From the NCBI GenBank assembly GCA_024305405.1, contig JAKNDB010000087.1, forward strand, positions 7,504,501 to 7,568,500: a stretch of DNA of 64,000 nt. The letters are read 5' to 3'. This DNA comes from Dirofilaria immitis (taxonomy: Eukaryota > Nematoda > Chromadorea > Rhabditida > Onchocercidae). Shown in pieces: positions 10,429-25,286 of the stretch. Under the pieces are notes generated by a model that saw only the letters and a list, made by a program, of their open reading frames with translations, was not told where the DNA came from and searched no databases. The position numbers were made by a program, and so were the translations under genes. Each line of letters opens with the position of its first letter. Position 1 is the first letter of the stretch.

Positions 10429-13400
10429 CGTCTATTAAAATACTTTTAAGAAGTATTTCAAATTTTTCAATATTGTATGTTATTATATCTAATATATTCT
10501 TGTATATTACTCTATTCTATTTTTATTTTAGCATTGGGCATGATATTAATCCAAAAAATAAGCTAGTAACCTGATTTAAATCAATCAATTTTTAGTACTC
10601 TATATTTCTCAATTATGGAGGATTTACAGTAATATTCTTGGGTATATATTTTTACACATAATTAACAAAGATAGCACAATTTCCCTCAGAAGTTGTTGAA
10701 TCCATCCCTTCTTACTGATTATTTCGTTCTATCGAGCCACTGCATCGATGGATTGCATTTCTACATTTGTAATCCTGCATTTAAACTCCTAAAATATCCT
10801 TTTATGCACATCTTAGTAGTCAATAGCTTAAAAAACTCCATCAGATATTTATAAAATCAGGCAAGAACTTTTATCAAATATCTTGAAATTTTGGATTAAA
10901 ATGATAACCTTAAGAAAAAAGTTTCAAAAAAAAAAAAAAACATGATAAATTCCACTTAAATATTAGTTGCGCTTTAGTGCTGCTTCGAGAAAATATATTT
11001 AAAACCATTTAAAAGTATGATGATAGATAACTGTAATTTATAAATGGTCGAAAAAAAAATTTAAAGTTATTAGGACTACAAAGTTTTGTTGAATTTTTGA
11101 TAATTGTAGTATAATTTCAATTTATTAGACTATTCTCTTTTTTTCAGTAATATCACACTAGATACCTTAAATCTTCAAATGGTAAAAATAATATTAATGA
11201 TTAGAGGAATAGGAACAAATAGTTGGTATTGTACAGCAGGAGATTGGATACCCGAGAGATGGCCTAATGTAGCACGGCTGAAATTCAGTGCAAGTTGATT
11301 TGGATCAAAATTATGAGCCCAATCATCATTACATTCAGCTATGCCAACATCTTGCCTTGTCCCGCGTCCCATTATTCAGATAGTAATACATTCCTCAAAG
11401 GATATGAAGGTCAATAGTTTCATCTCTATAACAATTTGATATTTCAATGATAAAAGTGAAGATTAGAGAATATCAAGATTATTACGACCGGTCGATCAAT
11501 TAGTTGATTGACTGCTGTTGCTGCTACTATTATTGCGGATTGCTTTACATAAATAGTTAGAATGGACAGTTCTTCTCTTTCGTTAACGGAATCCGTGTTG
11601 GGAAATGGAGGGAGATGGATGATGAAGAAAAGCGATCGAATGACAGAGTCAGTCCTCAAATAGCTCTCTCCATTTGAAAGAAGATAACATTCTCTAGTTT
11701 GATTACCTTCTAGAGATGACAGAGGAAAGGTAACTTTTATTTGAGATGCGAATACAGGTGTAGATGGATATCATCAATATATTCACAGAGTGATGCATTC
11801 TAACTAACCTCTTCGATATGTTGCATAGATACTTTTCTCCTTACCTTCTTCTCCGCCATCCTTTATTTACTTAATTTTTCATAACTATTACAATTAACGT
11901 CACCAGTCGAACAGAGCTGGCTAAAGGTCTGATTCCTTTCAAATGTTTACTGAACGATTTGACAATGACTACTAATTTACTCTTTTTGAAGTAGAACTTC
12001 ACTCTGTTCTTCATTATGGTTGTTTACATTTGGTAATATTCGGTACCACCATCTCTTCTTTCAATCCACACCTTTACTATCTTCTACATCATTAGTATAT
12101 CTTTGTGTCAGCCTATCACTCTATCTGCTATTTTCAGCTTTCCTATGAGAATGCGCCAGTTGAGCTTTTCCCTTTTTCATTAAAAAAAAAAAAAAAAAAA
12201 AAAACCGACTAAATACATAATGCTAACATTTTCTCTTCAACAACATCAACGACAAACTTATCCGAAATTTAAGCAAGCTATGTAATTTTTTTTAGCTTCG
12301 ATTGAGTTTGCAAAACAAAATAGACAGTTCACTTAATAGTAGTTTTGGAACTTAGCAAAGTTTTTATATGTTGCCTTTCATTTTTCTTTTTAAGTTAATC
12401 CAATTATGGATTTTCCTTTCGTTATTATCCTCTTATAAATTCTTTTAAACACAAATTGATAACTTTCTAAAGTTATCATATTAATACTTATATAAACTTA
12501 TAAATTGTTTCTATTTTTAATTCATAACTACTCAGTGGAGCAAATAGCTCTGTTTCATTGCTTCACAAAGAATTTAAATAAATTTCTTGGAGCAGAAATG
12601 TTTATAATTGAAAGTGATGCTGCCGAAAATTTTAGCAAAATTAATAGGAAATAAAAATATCTCTACTAAATTTCAAGTACCTCTACATCATTTAATATTG
12701 TATTTTATCTGAATTATTTCCATCTAAAAATAAGCAAGCATCATTTAAAGCAAGCATTTGAAACTTTGAGAAACATGGAAATTTGCGCCATAATTAATAT
12801 GTGAAGAAATAATGTCTATGTAATTACATCGATAGCTGTTGTAATTAACGTCTCATCAACAATGCAATTATTCAATTTCCATCATCAGTAATTATTCCTT
12901 CCTTAAGAATTTCTATGAAAATTCAGCCGCTTTTCAAATTTGTTTTAATTTCACCAATATATAAAATTCTATGCAAATATGTGACATAATTCAAATTGTT
13001 TCGATTTGTCTCCAATAGAAATCAAAACATATGACGATCATTCCAAGATATAATATGAAACTGAAGTTTTATTTCCAGAAATACACAAAAATATCATTTT
13101 CCAAATTTGTACACCTATAACATTTAATAGAATCAAAAAACAAACAAAGTGAGTAAATAAGTAACCATTTATTTGCAGTAGAAATTCGTACAAAGGTATA
13201 CCAAAAAACAATGCTGAACAAAATTTCTGATTTAATGCAACAATTTAATTGCTTGAATCGATCTCTTAGATATTATTTCTTCCTAATTGTTATATCTAGT
13301 CGATAAATTAATCATGTTTAGACAAAAATTAGCAAAATTTTTGTATAACCAATTATCATAAATAGGCTATTAAGCAATTAGTTCATTTTCTGTTAATAAT

Positions 13401-13464
13401 TCATTAAAAGTGAACATAAATATAGAAGTGGTGAATTATCGAACAAATCGATAAGTCTAGGATT
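10429..13464. other. Convergent intergenic region, no confident gene
   Basis: The stop of the Gln-rich gene (+) and the stop of the KANK gene (-) face each other here. The region contains A-runs at 10928-10940 and 12182-12204 (about 23 A). A slightly GC-richer patch at 11170-11700 has short open frames on both strands (for example - strand 11372-11175 and + strand 11198-11300), but nothing lets me choose a coding strand. Otherwise I see nothing. Confidence 0.6.
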
Positions 13465-16400
13465 TCAAGAGGATGATTCAATCTTCTGTTGATTTTGTTT
13501 ATATGAATGATTTAAATGGGCATATATCAAAACACCGATATCACGATGGCCATTCTCGACCGCAATCGATAAGGCTGTTGAACTGTCCTACAATTAATAA
13601 CTGTTATTTAATGATTTAATTACCATTTTGATTTCATGATATCGGCCCTGACAGCATAGATTGTAAAACTAACTATTATTATTTTATAAATAATAATACG
13701 GTTTTAGAATCAAGCCAATTGTTTCGTCTGCAATATGCTTCTTGCACAGTGTTTTTGTCGGCTTCAAAATACCTTTCATGTATTTATTTAATTCAATTTA
13801 AATTCGTTGGATGAGTTGGATTTTGAATTTGCCAAGTTTTGATGGAATAAATTATCAAAAATTCAGAAGAAATTACGAAATCGATTTTTGATTTTTATTG
13901 ACTAGTGAAATACCGTAAAAAGAAAATATTATTAAACAAATCAAAATTATTCAAATACATTTTTAGTTCCGATATATTATAAATATATTTGTAAAAGAAA
14001 GAACGCACACAATCAGAAAGTGAAGCATCGATATCTTGCTGTGCAAGTAATAATTTCACGATTTCCTTATGGCCATGTTCGGCGGCACACATCAGTGCTG
14101 TAGAACCTTCCTCATCCTAAATTTAAGATTTTCCTGAATTTGAAAATTATGGTAGTTTTGAGTTAATTGATAAAGTTAAAAACGCATTGAGGAAATCCAT
14201 GCAAAAATCATTAATCGTTTTGTTTCTTATGTAATGATCGATCAACCTGTATATTGAGGTCGGCTTGACAATCGATCAATAGTTTTGTTGTATTAATTTT
14301 ACCGTGGGAAACAGCTAGCATTAACGCTGTCTGTCCATGCTAGAAAATTGAAAATTTTCATTGAAGTTAAAATTTCAAATTTTTGAATATTTGAAACAAA
14401 TTTCTCGAGGATTTCTTCTGCGACTTCCTTTATTTTACTCTTCTTATGATCGGAAAACAAATTTTTCATAAAATTACAAATGTCGAAACAGCGATGCCAC
14501 GAAACTTTCAGCTATTAAAAATACCTGGACAGCTTGAGCATTAACATCACCTAATTGAAATAGTCGATGAATAACAGCAGCTTCAACTTCATCGAATGCA
14601 TCACAAAGCGACGCCAGCATCACCGCTGTATATCCAGCCTAAATATTTTATTTCACAGTAAATGCTAGCTAATTCAAATTTAATCAAAATACTCATTTAA
14701 CATTCATGAATATTTTAAGTTATTGGATTTTGAGTTATTGGATTCTATATTATTGCTATTAAATGATAATATAAACTGAAATTTTCCATTCAAATTCATC
14801 AACTGACCTTATTGGCACGATCTAAATTGCATACTCGCGAATCTAATAGGACACTAACAACGTCGAAATTACCGTGAGATATTGCATAATGGAGAGCAGT
14901 ATTCTCCTGGAAGAAATCTCAAATTTGTTAGATTTAAAATTCTACAGCAGCTTGATGAAATTCATAATTAAAAAGTCATGCAATACCATCTAAATAAATA
15001 ATCTTCATCTGAATCTCAGAAAAGATGAAAACAATTTTATTTTTCATTTCTTTCAAATTCTTTTCCTTCTTTTTATATTTATAATTTAAAAGAAAAAAGT
15101 GATTCCACATTAGGATCGGCCAGATTGATGATGAATTTGAGAACAGCATCTGATGCTTCTTCGAGAAAGTCGATAAAGCCTTCCACTTGAATTGCCGACG
15201 CAGTTTTCCTGGCTGCTGTTTTCAACCATTCATGTTTGGCATGTTTCGTTGCCCAGTCCTTAAATGAACAAATTTAACTCACTTTTGATAATAAATTAAA
15301 ATAACATTTATGAAGGAAATGAAACGGAGTTGAAAAATGATTTTAATTAGAATGAAAAAAATTTGTGATAAATCTAATTTTGTTACCAACAAAACAGGTT
15401 CAACTGAATCCGATTTTTGAATGTATTTCTTGAGAATTTCGATCGCTTCACTGAGTTGTGGTGTTAATTCAAATTGAGCAGCAGTACCTGCTTCGTTCGT
15501 ATCGTATGAACCTTCCGAATCGGAAGATGAACTCGTACTGCAAAAGATTTTTAGTTTCATAGCAAGTGATGTTTTGATTAAGAATGTTTAGGAATTTCTG
15601 AAACAAATTAAAGTTTCTTAAACAATACACTAATCCATTCTTATATTGCGTAACGAAGTCTCATAATACAGTAATATCACCTGTCTTCGAAAATGATTGG
15701 ATCGCTTTTTTATCATAGGTTGGGAAAGATATCCTCGGTGATGAATTCTTCAAGGGTTGCGCTATTCGAGAAAACACCACTGCTCGTCCGTTGGAATACG
15801 TTCGTAGAGTACGCATCTCCGAACGTAATGGAGTCAATCGATCGGCTATTTCGGCTTCCTAAAAGCACAGTATTATTCATGATAGTTCGATTGTTAAATT
15901 TTCAGGTAATAATATGCAAATAATTGAAGCAAGCACTTCTCGATATCAATTTACTGATAAAAAGTGAAATTTAGATTTTAGTTAAGAAATGATAAATAAA
16001 AACAAACTTCATCAGGTGATTGCGGCACAGTTTCACCTGGAATATATTTGCTTATTTTCGGTCGTGGTATTCGAGCTGGAACCGGTTCTGGAAATTTCGA
16101 TAATGGTATTTGTGGTGTTGCAATATCTTTTTAAGGTTGACTTTTTTTTCAAGGCACCTTTCTTTGTTTGAGGTATTGAGGAGCCGAACTGCTCTGAAAC
16201 TATAAATGATTATGGAAAAAAAACTGCAAAATATCGATGAAAGTTTTGTTGTTAATGCATTCTCTCTTCCATCTTCCATCGTCTTAGGAATTATCTATTG
16301 ATTGGAAGAGTCTTTTCACTCAATTAATAGAGTTGAAGAGAAAAGAGCGAATCAAATTTAATTTTATTCTGAATTTGAATATACAAATGTTTATTAAAAA

Positions 16401-19400
16401 ATCAGTAAACAGACGGAAATAAAAAAACTATGAAAAAATCTATTTATATTTTCTTAATTATAAAGTTATAAGTACCTATAATGATTTATTGAATTCACTT
16501 TAAAAATTTTAATCTATATTCAAAATTAAATTTCTTAATATAATTAAACTCTATTAAGTGAAGCGCTAAATGTTAAATTTTATAAGTATGTTGATAACTG
16601 AATTTACTTGTGTTTTATGCTGATCAACGATGTATTGCAATGAGTCGCCTTTTTACTGCTTGATCGCCAAGATTTGGATGTCATCGTACCCCGAATAAAA
16701 CTCAACGGTTGCGATTTTTCAGTTAACATTTTCTTAACTATAGCTGCACGAGCGTGACCCAATGTTCGAGGCGCTTTGAGTTCTGTGACCATTTCATTCG
16801 TGGTTTTAATGTCTAAATTGTCTGCACGTTGTTTCGATGACATCTGCTCCATAAACTTCGAACTTTCGAAATCTATATCTTCTGGATCCGATAACATTTC
16901 TTCCACTACACAAATCTTTAACAACCAAATGATTAAACAATTGTTAACGCATTATAAAGCAAGAAATATATATATAAATATATATATATATTTCAAAGAT
17001 TTCAACTTCTATGATTAGAAAGAAATTTTCTCATGCAATTAAGCTATGCGAAAATAAATGCGAAATGTTAATTGTTCAAAAGATCCCAGTATCATAAGAA
17101 TTTATAAATAAAAAAGAACTTTACGGTATCATCATCATCACTATCTGCGATCAGTTCTCTTTGCAATTTGTTGTTGTCAGGTGCTGAAGTGATTTTAAGT
17201 TCTTCAATCACATCATCTTCGTTACCCACTGCTACATCCTTTCGATCCCTAGACTGAATCAACCAGAGAGATTCTGCTATTTCCGTATCATCAATTATTC
17301 GTGGCTCATTTTGCTCGGGCTCTTAATGCACCACTGTTAATTATTTATGAATCGCTGATTAGTTCAACATTAAAACATCAACATCTCATATTGTTATTAT
17401 CAATAATTTTTTGAATTTTTAATATTTCATGCCTTTGCATTCATAGTTTTGGTGATACTATTTTTCTCCATGAATTAACGGATACAGAAAATTTATTCAA
17501 ATCGGCAATTAACTGTATACTAAGGTAACAATATAGTGAAGCAGCATTTTTGCTAATTATTGTTTATTAATATAAATAAGTTAATATAGTATATTAACAT
17601 CGCTTCTTCAAAAATGCATTCTTAATTATTGCTTATCATATTAGAATTACAAAAAAATAAGTTAAAACAAACCAAATTCTGTTTGTAATGCAACACTATC
17701 GCAGCATATTTCCTTTCTTATTTCATTTTCATCGATGAAATCGTTATCAGTTTCAGTGATAGCATCCATAACATTACATGCCATCAATTCATCGCAAATT
17801 GTGTAAGAATCTTTTGAATTATTTCGGTTGTATTAGCGCTATGATCTAGTAGATACACTGGTGATGTGGAAACACTCATCGTCCTATGAACTTCATAACT
17901 TATTAGATGATGACGATATTATGACTATACTTTAAATATTAGATTCAAAGAATTCCAAACAATTTTGGATTAATCTTAACTAATAGCAGCATTACTTTTC
18001 GAATTTGACATTTCATATAAATGAGCCAAGAAATTATTTCAGTGAGCCATATAAACTGTTACAAGGTAAAACAAAACCTATAGAGCTTAACGAAATATAG
18101 TAAAAAATTATTCTCAAATATGCTAAATATTTGAAAAATAGGTTACCTTGTTTCAATATGTTCAGTTTGAATGTGGCGTGACTGGGATGTGATTGGGGCA
18201 GTCATCGAGTATGAATCTTTGAGCAGAGAAATAGTTTGTTTACATCCAGTTCCTGAGTCAACCAATTTGATAGCATCTGTCATGCTCGAAGAATCACACA
18301 TCATAGCAAATATGTAAGTTCCACACCCATAATCTATTCGAATAAATAAATTTAAATGTATAATATTTCAGAAATAGAATTTTCGCATTTATCACTGAAA
18401 TTACGAAACTCACTTTTAAAGTTCAAGAAATTTTAGACAATTAAACCTACATCTTTTCCCAATTGCTTATTATCATTCTCATTCTTCGCAGATAGCTTGT
18501 CATAAATACTGTTATACGTTAAATGATAACTGATATAAAAGCTTGAGGGATTAGAATCTGCAGCTAATAAATTTGCATATTTAGAAATATTTCAATTTAC
18601 CTTTAGTGAGTATTGGTTCCGTACCGCATTCAACATGACATACTGGCCTAACATTCAGTAGTTCCTGATTCGGCGAATCGATTGTGGCATCACTAAAAGG
18701 AGAAAAAGTTAGCGATTTGTCGGTTGCAGCGCCAATTGAGTATTGTGGCGGTCCTGGAACAGGTGAGCTGGCGATATCGTTACACCATTTCATTTCGATT
18801 CGATCCTTTAGCGACACACTTGTCCTCTGCAAATTATGATTTTCTTAGTAGTTTTGAATTTTTTTAAGGAATATCATTAAGAAATATCTTCATAGGAAAA
18901 CAAGAAAACGTTTATTCTATGTTGCTTTACATCATTCATATTAGATAAACATAGAAATTGATAAATAGATAACTTGACAAGTTATTAAATAAATGCAGTA
19001 TAAGAATTTTCCCGTCTTACATTTTCTTTAGAAAAAATAATCGATAAATAATAGTCGAATTAATAAGAGATATAATGGCTTTTTATCAGTGAGCTAATGA
19101 TATTAATGAGTTAAAAAAGAATACCGATTATCTAACAAACGTGAGATTGAATTACAAACAGGAAATTATTATTTGCTATAAATTTTAATGATAAATAAAA
19201 TAACATAAGCAAGCAGATTTGCTGTGTAAAATTTGATAAAGAAAAAATGAAAATTCTATTGGTCAAAATTAACAACTTTATTTTCGACTTCAATAAGCAG
19301 TGCATCACTGGCAGCATCTTTATTCTCGACTTTTATCTTTTCAGCAATCACATCGTCAAACATTTCATATGAATTTCCAATACTTTTTCCAACAACTTTT

Positions 19401-22400
19401 CTCTTCTTCCCCAATTCTTCCTTAGCTGTTCGACTTTTGATTTCTTCCGTGACTTGTTTTAACCTTAATTTTTAAGTCAGTTAAAAAAAAATCCAATTTT
19501 AATATAAAGTAGTATATAACATATAAATAACAAATAACTGACTCAATAAAATATATAACCATGGACTAACTCAATTTATCCCAATTTAATATTAAAATAA
19601 TTTCACAAAAATGACTTCAACAAATTGAAAAACGCTCCATTTGCTCTTTCTTTAAAAAGTTTATTTATTTATTGGATAATCATGCTGCAAAACTCAATTA
19701 AAATTAGTTGAAAATTCAATCTCGAGAGTAACCAGTAGCTTCTGGTCACAACTAAACTTCAACAAAAAAATAAAACTTCAACAAAAAAATTTAATAAAAA
19801 AATATTACAAAGAATGATGCAATCAAATGTAAATAACCTGCACGATAAATCAGATAGTTGTTTTTGAAGGTTACAGCATTGAAAGCATAATCCTCTGACA
19901 TTGACATCGTTACTGGAATCTTTTGAACCTACTGCCAATGTATCACCATTCATTAACTGCATAAAATCATTCTCGATAACCCTGCACAAAAACTTTTTAT
20001 GCTAACTTTTTCTTGTCTCGTAAAATGTTTGAAACATTAATAAAAGAAGAATAAAACATAAAAATTTAATGTGATAAAAGGAACACTTCAACTTAAATAA
20101 TAATCAATTTAATTTCAACTGTTGACATCCATTTCAAAGCTTAAATGGCGATTGCAACAGAGGAATAGTGATTTTTAACAAAAGAAATAAAGCAATAGTA
20201 ATGAATATCAATTGATTTGCATAACTATGCAAGTTTAGATTTTAATTACTTATCCAATTTGCTATTTGCTACATAAACCTTACCCACTTGAAGTATTTCT
20301 TGCACATGTTCTCGCGGTTGTTTTTACATCACTCAAATCTCTTGAGGTTAGATATTTTTCGGTTGTTGAAAAACTTAATGACAAGGAAGGTGGTGAGTTT
20401 AATGACAAATGAGGCGGTGAACTATGATCTCGTCTTAATCGTTCCTGCAACTACCAATTAGATCGGTTAGCTTCGAAAAAATTAATAGGATTTGAAATTT
20501 CCTTTGCAGTAATAATCATCCAAATAAGATAAGGGGCTATTTTATTATAGACTTTCAGGAAGCGTAATTAATGAACTTAACGAAAATTTGACATAACTTT
20601 AAAAAAAAAGGCTGTAAGCGGAAAAAAATAAAAAAAGATGTAATAAACAAGTAACAACGTATTATCAAAATTAATTGCTGATAAAGTTCATTCAGTTACT
20701 TTTTACGTGAAAATGTAAACAACTACAAATTAAAAAAACTTTACATATATATTTTGAAAAGAGAAAAATAATTGATAGATAGACTTGCTGAAAATAATGA
20801 GCGATTTCTTGGATAGGATATGGGTAAGGTGGCAGTCGGTTTAGAATTCATGCTTATATTATTCTCATCTTCTTTTCGACGTCTCATACTAGTGAATCGA
20901 TCTATATCTACAGCACTGGATGATCGCTCTACCGATGAACGTATCCTCCATTGAGGTTGATGCATTGATTCCGTATCGATCGGGTACTGATTTTGTGATG
21001 GAACGAGAGTGAATGAACGTCGTGGCAAGTCCGGAGTTCTACTTCCCAAGAAATGAGTTTTACCCTGCTCGTATAGCGAATGATTATATTCCAACTGCAA
21101 GGAAAAAAATGAATGAAATGCTTAAAAATATTCAAAAAGTTTTATGGAAAAAAATAAAAAACTGTATCAAAAAATCCAAAATTAAAAAAAGTTGTTAATA
21201 GTTTATGTAAATTTCCTTTCTTAAATCTATTGAGAACAAAGAATGAATTCTTGATATTCATTTTGTTCTCGTTTTGAGGACTTAACGGCACAGTAAACAA
21301 TGCAATCAATGTCAAAATTAGTTCTGCTCAGAATATTAATTTCCTTACAAGATTATTAAAAGAAACTTCTTGGGATAAATCGATGTCATAACTTCGACTT
21401 TTGATATTGCTAACATTCCGTACTCGAGAATCGTTTGCTGTAAATAAGGTTTTTCGAAAATTGTTATTGATTTCATCATTCTGATGCTTCGATTTGATTT
21501 CTGACATCGCTCTTCCCAAAGCAGTGCGATATCCTATAACGAAGAAAGAGAAATGAAAAATGAAAAAGACAATAAAATAAATAATTTTATTGGAATAAAT
21601 GAAATAATTTTAAAACTTTTAAAGCAAAGAAACGATAGTACTACAGTATTGCTCATGCTCAATTTTTTTCTTCTTTTTTTTGTTCCATTCAGAGTGAAAA
21701 TCATTATTCTTGGAGATATTTTAGGAAGACATAAAGATGCATTTGGAAAAATTTAATTTTTTAATCCTTTGATGGTTATTTTATTGAATAATATATTCAT
21801 TGCTATCAATGTAAAAGACTTGGATTAATATCATTTTCCATTAAGCATCGATAGACAATATTAAATAAGTTAAATTTATAGTCAAGCATATTTAATTTAT
21901 TTAATGAAAAAAATATGGTCGCGAAAACAATGAAGTTGTAAACAAATGTAAGCACAGTGAAAACAAATTTTAAGAATGTGAATATTCGAAATAATTTGAG
22001 GTTTTAAAAAATAGATATATAAAGAAAAATGAAAACAGTCTAAAGGTTCACGTGTGGACTGTTTAGCTGAATGCATACATCAGTAATGCTTATGGCTAAT
22101 AAAAATGAAATAACAGTTTGCGAATGAATAAGTAGTAGTAAACTAAATTGGAATGATTGGATCATCTTATACAAACCTGATCTTTGATAAAGCAATACAA
22201 TCACGATTCTTTCAATAATGATTGTTAGCTTTTGTACTTAATGCTTTACTAGCGATTGCAAATATTGAAAAAGATAAAAAAAACTTTCTGGATTATGCGA
22301 TTTATATGGAATTGATTGAAGTTTACCAATCATCGTGAAATGATATTGGAATATATAAATTAATTAACAAAATTTGGAATGTATTGTGAGACATTAGATT

Positions 22401-25286
22401 AATTAATAAAGACTAGTATTAGGGTGATTAATAAAAATTAATATTAGGTTAATTAATAAAAATTAAAATAAAATAAATCACCATATTGTTGCACTTCAGA
22501 TGCAAAAGCGGCTTTCTTGATGACAATGCCACATCTGAAATACCGCATAATACTTAAAAATGCTTGCAATTACTATTTCATATTTTTTTCGTATAATTTT
22601 ATGTGAAGAATGCATAATACTGTTGAAACATATAATATTGGTTCTACTGAAAATTTCAATATTTTCTAAGTGTATATATATATTTCCTTGGAGACTGATG
22701 ACTTCTTATTCTGAAATTTCCATATATTTTTGACACATCGATCATTCATGCAATATTTTCCTATTCGATTATCTATTCTGAATTTCGAAATAAATTCTAA
22801 AAATATAATAAATTTCCCCAGGTTTTCATTGGTATTTAAAGGAATATCTGGGATCATTAAATGATTGGTATTATTATTAATTCTCGATACTTTTATTTTC
22901 ATCGGAAGTTGCTTATTTCATCTTTAATTCTCCGAATTTCTCAGGTTTTACTTATTGTTGGGCTACTTTTAAGCCAAGAAGAAATGGATCAGTAAATTTT
23001 TGATTAGCGAAAAGAAATTTCTGGTTTAAAATCTTTTATTCGTTTCATAAACAAACAAAATGGTAGATGTTCAAACTTTTTTAATTTTAGCTTCTTTTTT
23101 ATAAAAATGAAGTTTGGCTTCAAGCCACATATTTAAGTCTCTGTTGAAAAAAAAAAAACCATTTTAAAAGGTTTTCTCATGAAAATAACATAACATATTA
23201 AATTCAAGAAATTTGATTAAAAATAATTTTGATTAAAAATTTTTGATATATCGAATTTTTATTTCTTTTTCAAATAATTTCAATTCATAGAAAAATTAAA
23301 GCTCATAGCATGAAGTAAAACAGTAATCATTTATCACTTTCTTCTTCAACAAAACGTTGTTTACATTCTGCGTCAGTCTTTGAAATATGCAAATATCACA
23401 TAAATAAATCCTTGTTTTTTTTTTTTGTGGTGCACTTCAGCAAGAGGTGATCGTGAATGAACGTTTTTAAAATATATTTAGAAAACGAGGCATCGTTCTT
23501 CTCGCTATTTAGGATAAGCGAATAAACAAAATAACTGTAAATTAAATGGCGGTAAAGAGAAGAACATCAATTAAGCAATTTATGTTCGGATCGGAATTGG
23601 TGACATCGATAATAGTTTAGATGAATATCTAGAAACGGAAACATACCGCGTGGGCACTTCGATCTTACGGTAGCAAAATATAATGAAAATGCTCGGAATA
23701 ATTGAATTAAAGGTTATTTATAAACTTTAGAGGAAAACGAAAGTTTTTTTCACCAGAGATTATGGGAGCTCAATAATAGAATATGACAAGCGTTTCTTTT
23801 TTAATTTTAATAATCATTATGTTTCATTATTTTCAACACAAACGAAGGTCATAAATCATTCAACTAAGGTTATTCAATAAGAAATCAAAATTTGTCTCAA
23901 AATCTATCATTTAAAAAGATTTAAAAGAACCAACGTATCCTTGGTGGCAGTGGCCGATTCTTCATTTGCGTCGTACCATAATCTGAAAAATAACCATTGC
24001 ATCGTACACTTTTTCGCGCATTTTTCAACGGATTTCGTGATCCTCGTTCTGAACTGCATTCCCGCAAATTCAGTACTTCTTCAAAATCACTCACGACGTT
24101 TTCCAGCGAGTCACTGATAAAATCAAGCCATAAAATGAAATGAGTAAGTTATTCTGTATTGATTATCAAATTCCAATTAATCAGAACAATTCCAAGTTGT
24201 GAAACTAGGTTTGTCTAAAATAGCATAGAGAAAGTTTGTCATTTTATCGCTCAATTCTTCTGATTTGATAATTTCTATGAGATTAACTATCGAAAATGAT
24301 AAAATTTATGCAAAAGATTTTCAATACTGAACATCTTTTGCTGAATAAATTTTGTAGTTTGATGTGTTCAGTTCCCATTTTAACACACTATTTTAGGAAA
24401 GGCCTTGAAAATTTTTCTATTCTATTCTCATTTTCTCAAGAAATATTTGGTGGAAAAGAAAATCGCTATAAAAACAATAAATGGAGTAGTAGTAATTGTT
24501 TGCCCTATAAACAATATGAAAAATATTTAATTGCTTGTTCACAAGCATCAGATCGCTTTTCCAACACTTATCAAGATTCTACTTATTTTTATACTACCTT
24601 GAATCCCTCAAACATAAATAAACATACAAAAACTGACCTGAAAATACAATTCGATGGACTGAATGGAGCTTTTTCGATATTCGTAATTGAAAATTGTTTA
24701 ATGTCGGTGTTATTCTGACTATTAATGTATTTCAATGAATTTTTTTGAGTCCACTTCTATCATTCTATAAGAAATAAAATTATATTAAATCTTGTCGTTT
24801 ATGTTATAAAATTCTATAAATTTTAATTTTGTGAAAATTAAATGAAATACGAGTCTAAATTATTGTTACACATTTCGACCTAAGCAAGAAGTCCAAGTAT
24901 CAAACATTCTTATTTATATTTGTTTAAATTTTGATTTTAAATTAAGAAATTTTATTTCTATTCTTCAGAATAAATGACTACAATTTTTCTACAGAATACA
25001 TAAAATTTTGCATATGCATATGATAAATGATTTAGAAAACTTGAAAATGTCAAAAACGACTGATGCTTCTGAAATGATGGTAAATTTAAATAATCAATGA
25101 AGATTTTCGCTCAGATGCAAACAAAATATATACCATAGTCATCCCAGTGCTAGTTTCATTCGCAAAATTCTCTACGAAATCAACGAATCCAAGATCTATG
25201 TGAAATCCATAAGGACAACAATTACATTTCGAAGTTGTCGTCATTGGCGTCTCTTCAACGTGACCATTTACTCTCCTTGCAGCCAT
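13465..25286 (-). CDS. vab-19: KANK-family protein (VAB-19-like), KN motif plus ankyrin repeats
   Basis: Twenty-one exons (high to low): 25286-25134, 24113-23935, 21533-21349, 21094-20789, 20444-20284, 19981-19838, 19463-19277, 18826-18601, 18333-18147, 17883-17673, 17321-17125, 16915-16657, 16126-16008, 15858-15681, 15537-15387, 15258-15109, 14906-14808, 14638-14525, 14339-14247, 14116-14009, 13587-13465. About 1,175 residues. Exon 1 carries the KN motif ([19 protein letters not shown]), known in KANKs to bind talin. Exons 6-7 form a coiled coil; the middle is Ser-rich and acidic ([14 protein letters not shown]). The last six exons encode ankyrin repeats with family landmarks [48 protein letters not shown] and [12 protein letters not shown]. 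In C. elegans VAB-19 acts at epidermal muscle-attachment structures. Two exons (17883-17673 and 15858-15681) each need one added base to keep frame. Exon 1 ends in phase 0 but exon 2 needs phase 2, so a short exon between them is probably missing. The intron after exon 4 uses a GC donor. Confidence 0.92.
24296..24718 (+). CDS. Candidate 140-codon ORF inside a KANK intron, opposite strand
   Basis: ATG at 24296 and 140 codons without a stop, on the + strand inside the first KANK intron (24114-25133). Such a length is unusual by chance at this AT content. The peptide starts with a Leu/Phe-rich hydrophobic stretch (residues 15-50) and continues polar, with Asn, Lys, Ser, Thr and Tyr ([14 protein letters not shown]). 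I see no domain, no recognised family and no neighbouring + strand exons. It may be a nested gene, an old insertion or a chance frame. Confidence 0.22.
   Translation: MIKFMQKIFNTEHLLLNKFCSLMCSVPILTHYFRKGLENFSILFSFSQEIFGGKENRYKNNKWSSSNCLPYKQYEKYLIACSQASDRFSNTYQDSTYFYTTLNPSNINKHTKTDLKIQFDGLNGAFSIFVIENCLMSVLF

Noticed and set aside
17673..17883. Microexon explanation for the KANK frame break (8-nt exon)
   Set aside because: Possible in phase, but adding one A to the short run near 17812-17815 explains it more simply and agrees with five other homopolymer sites.
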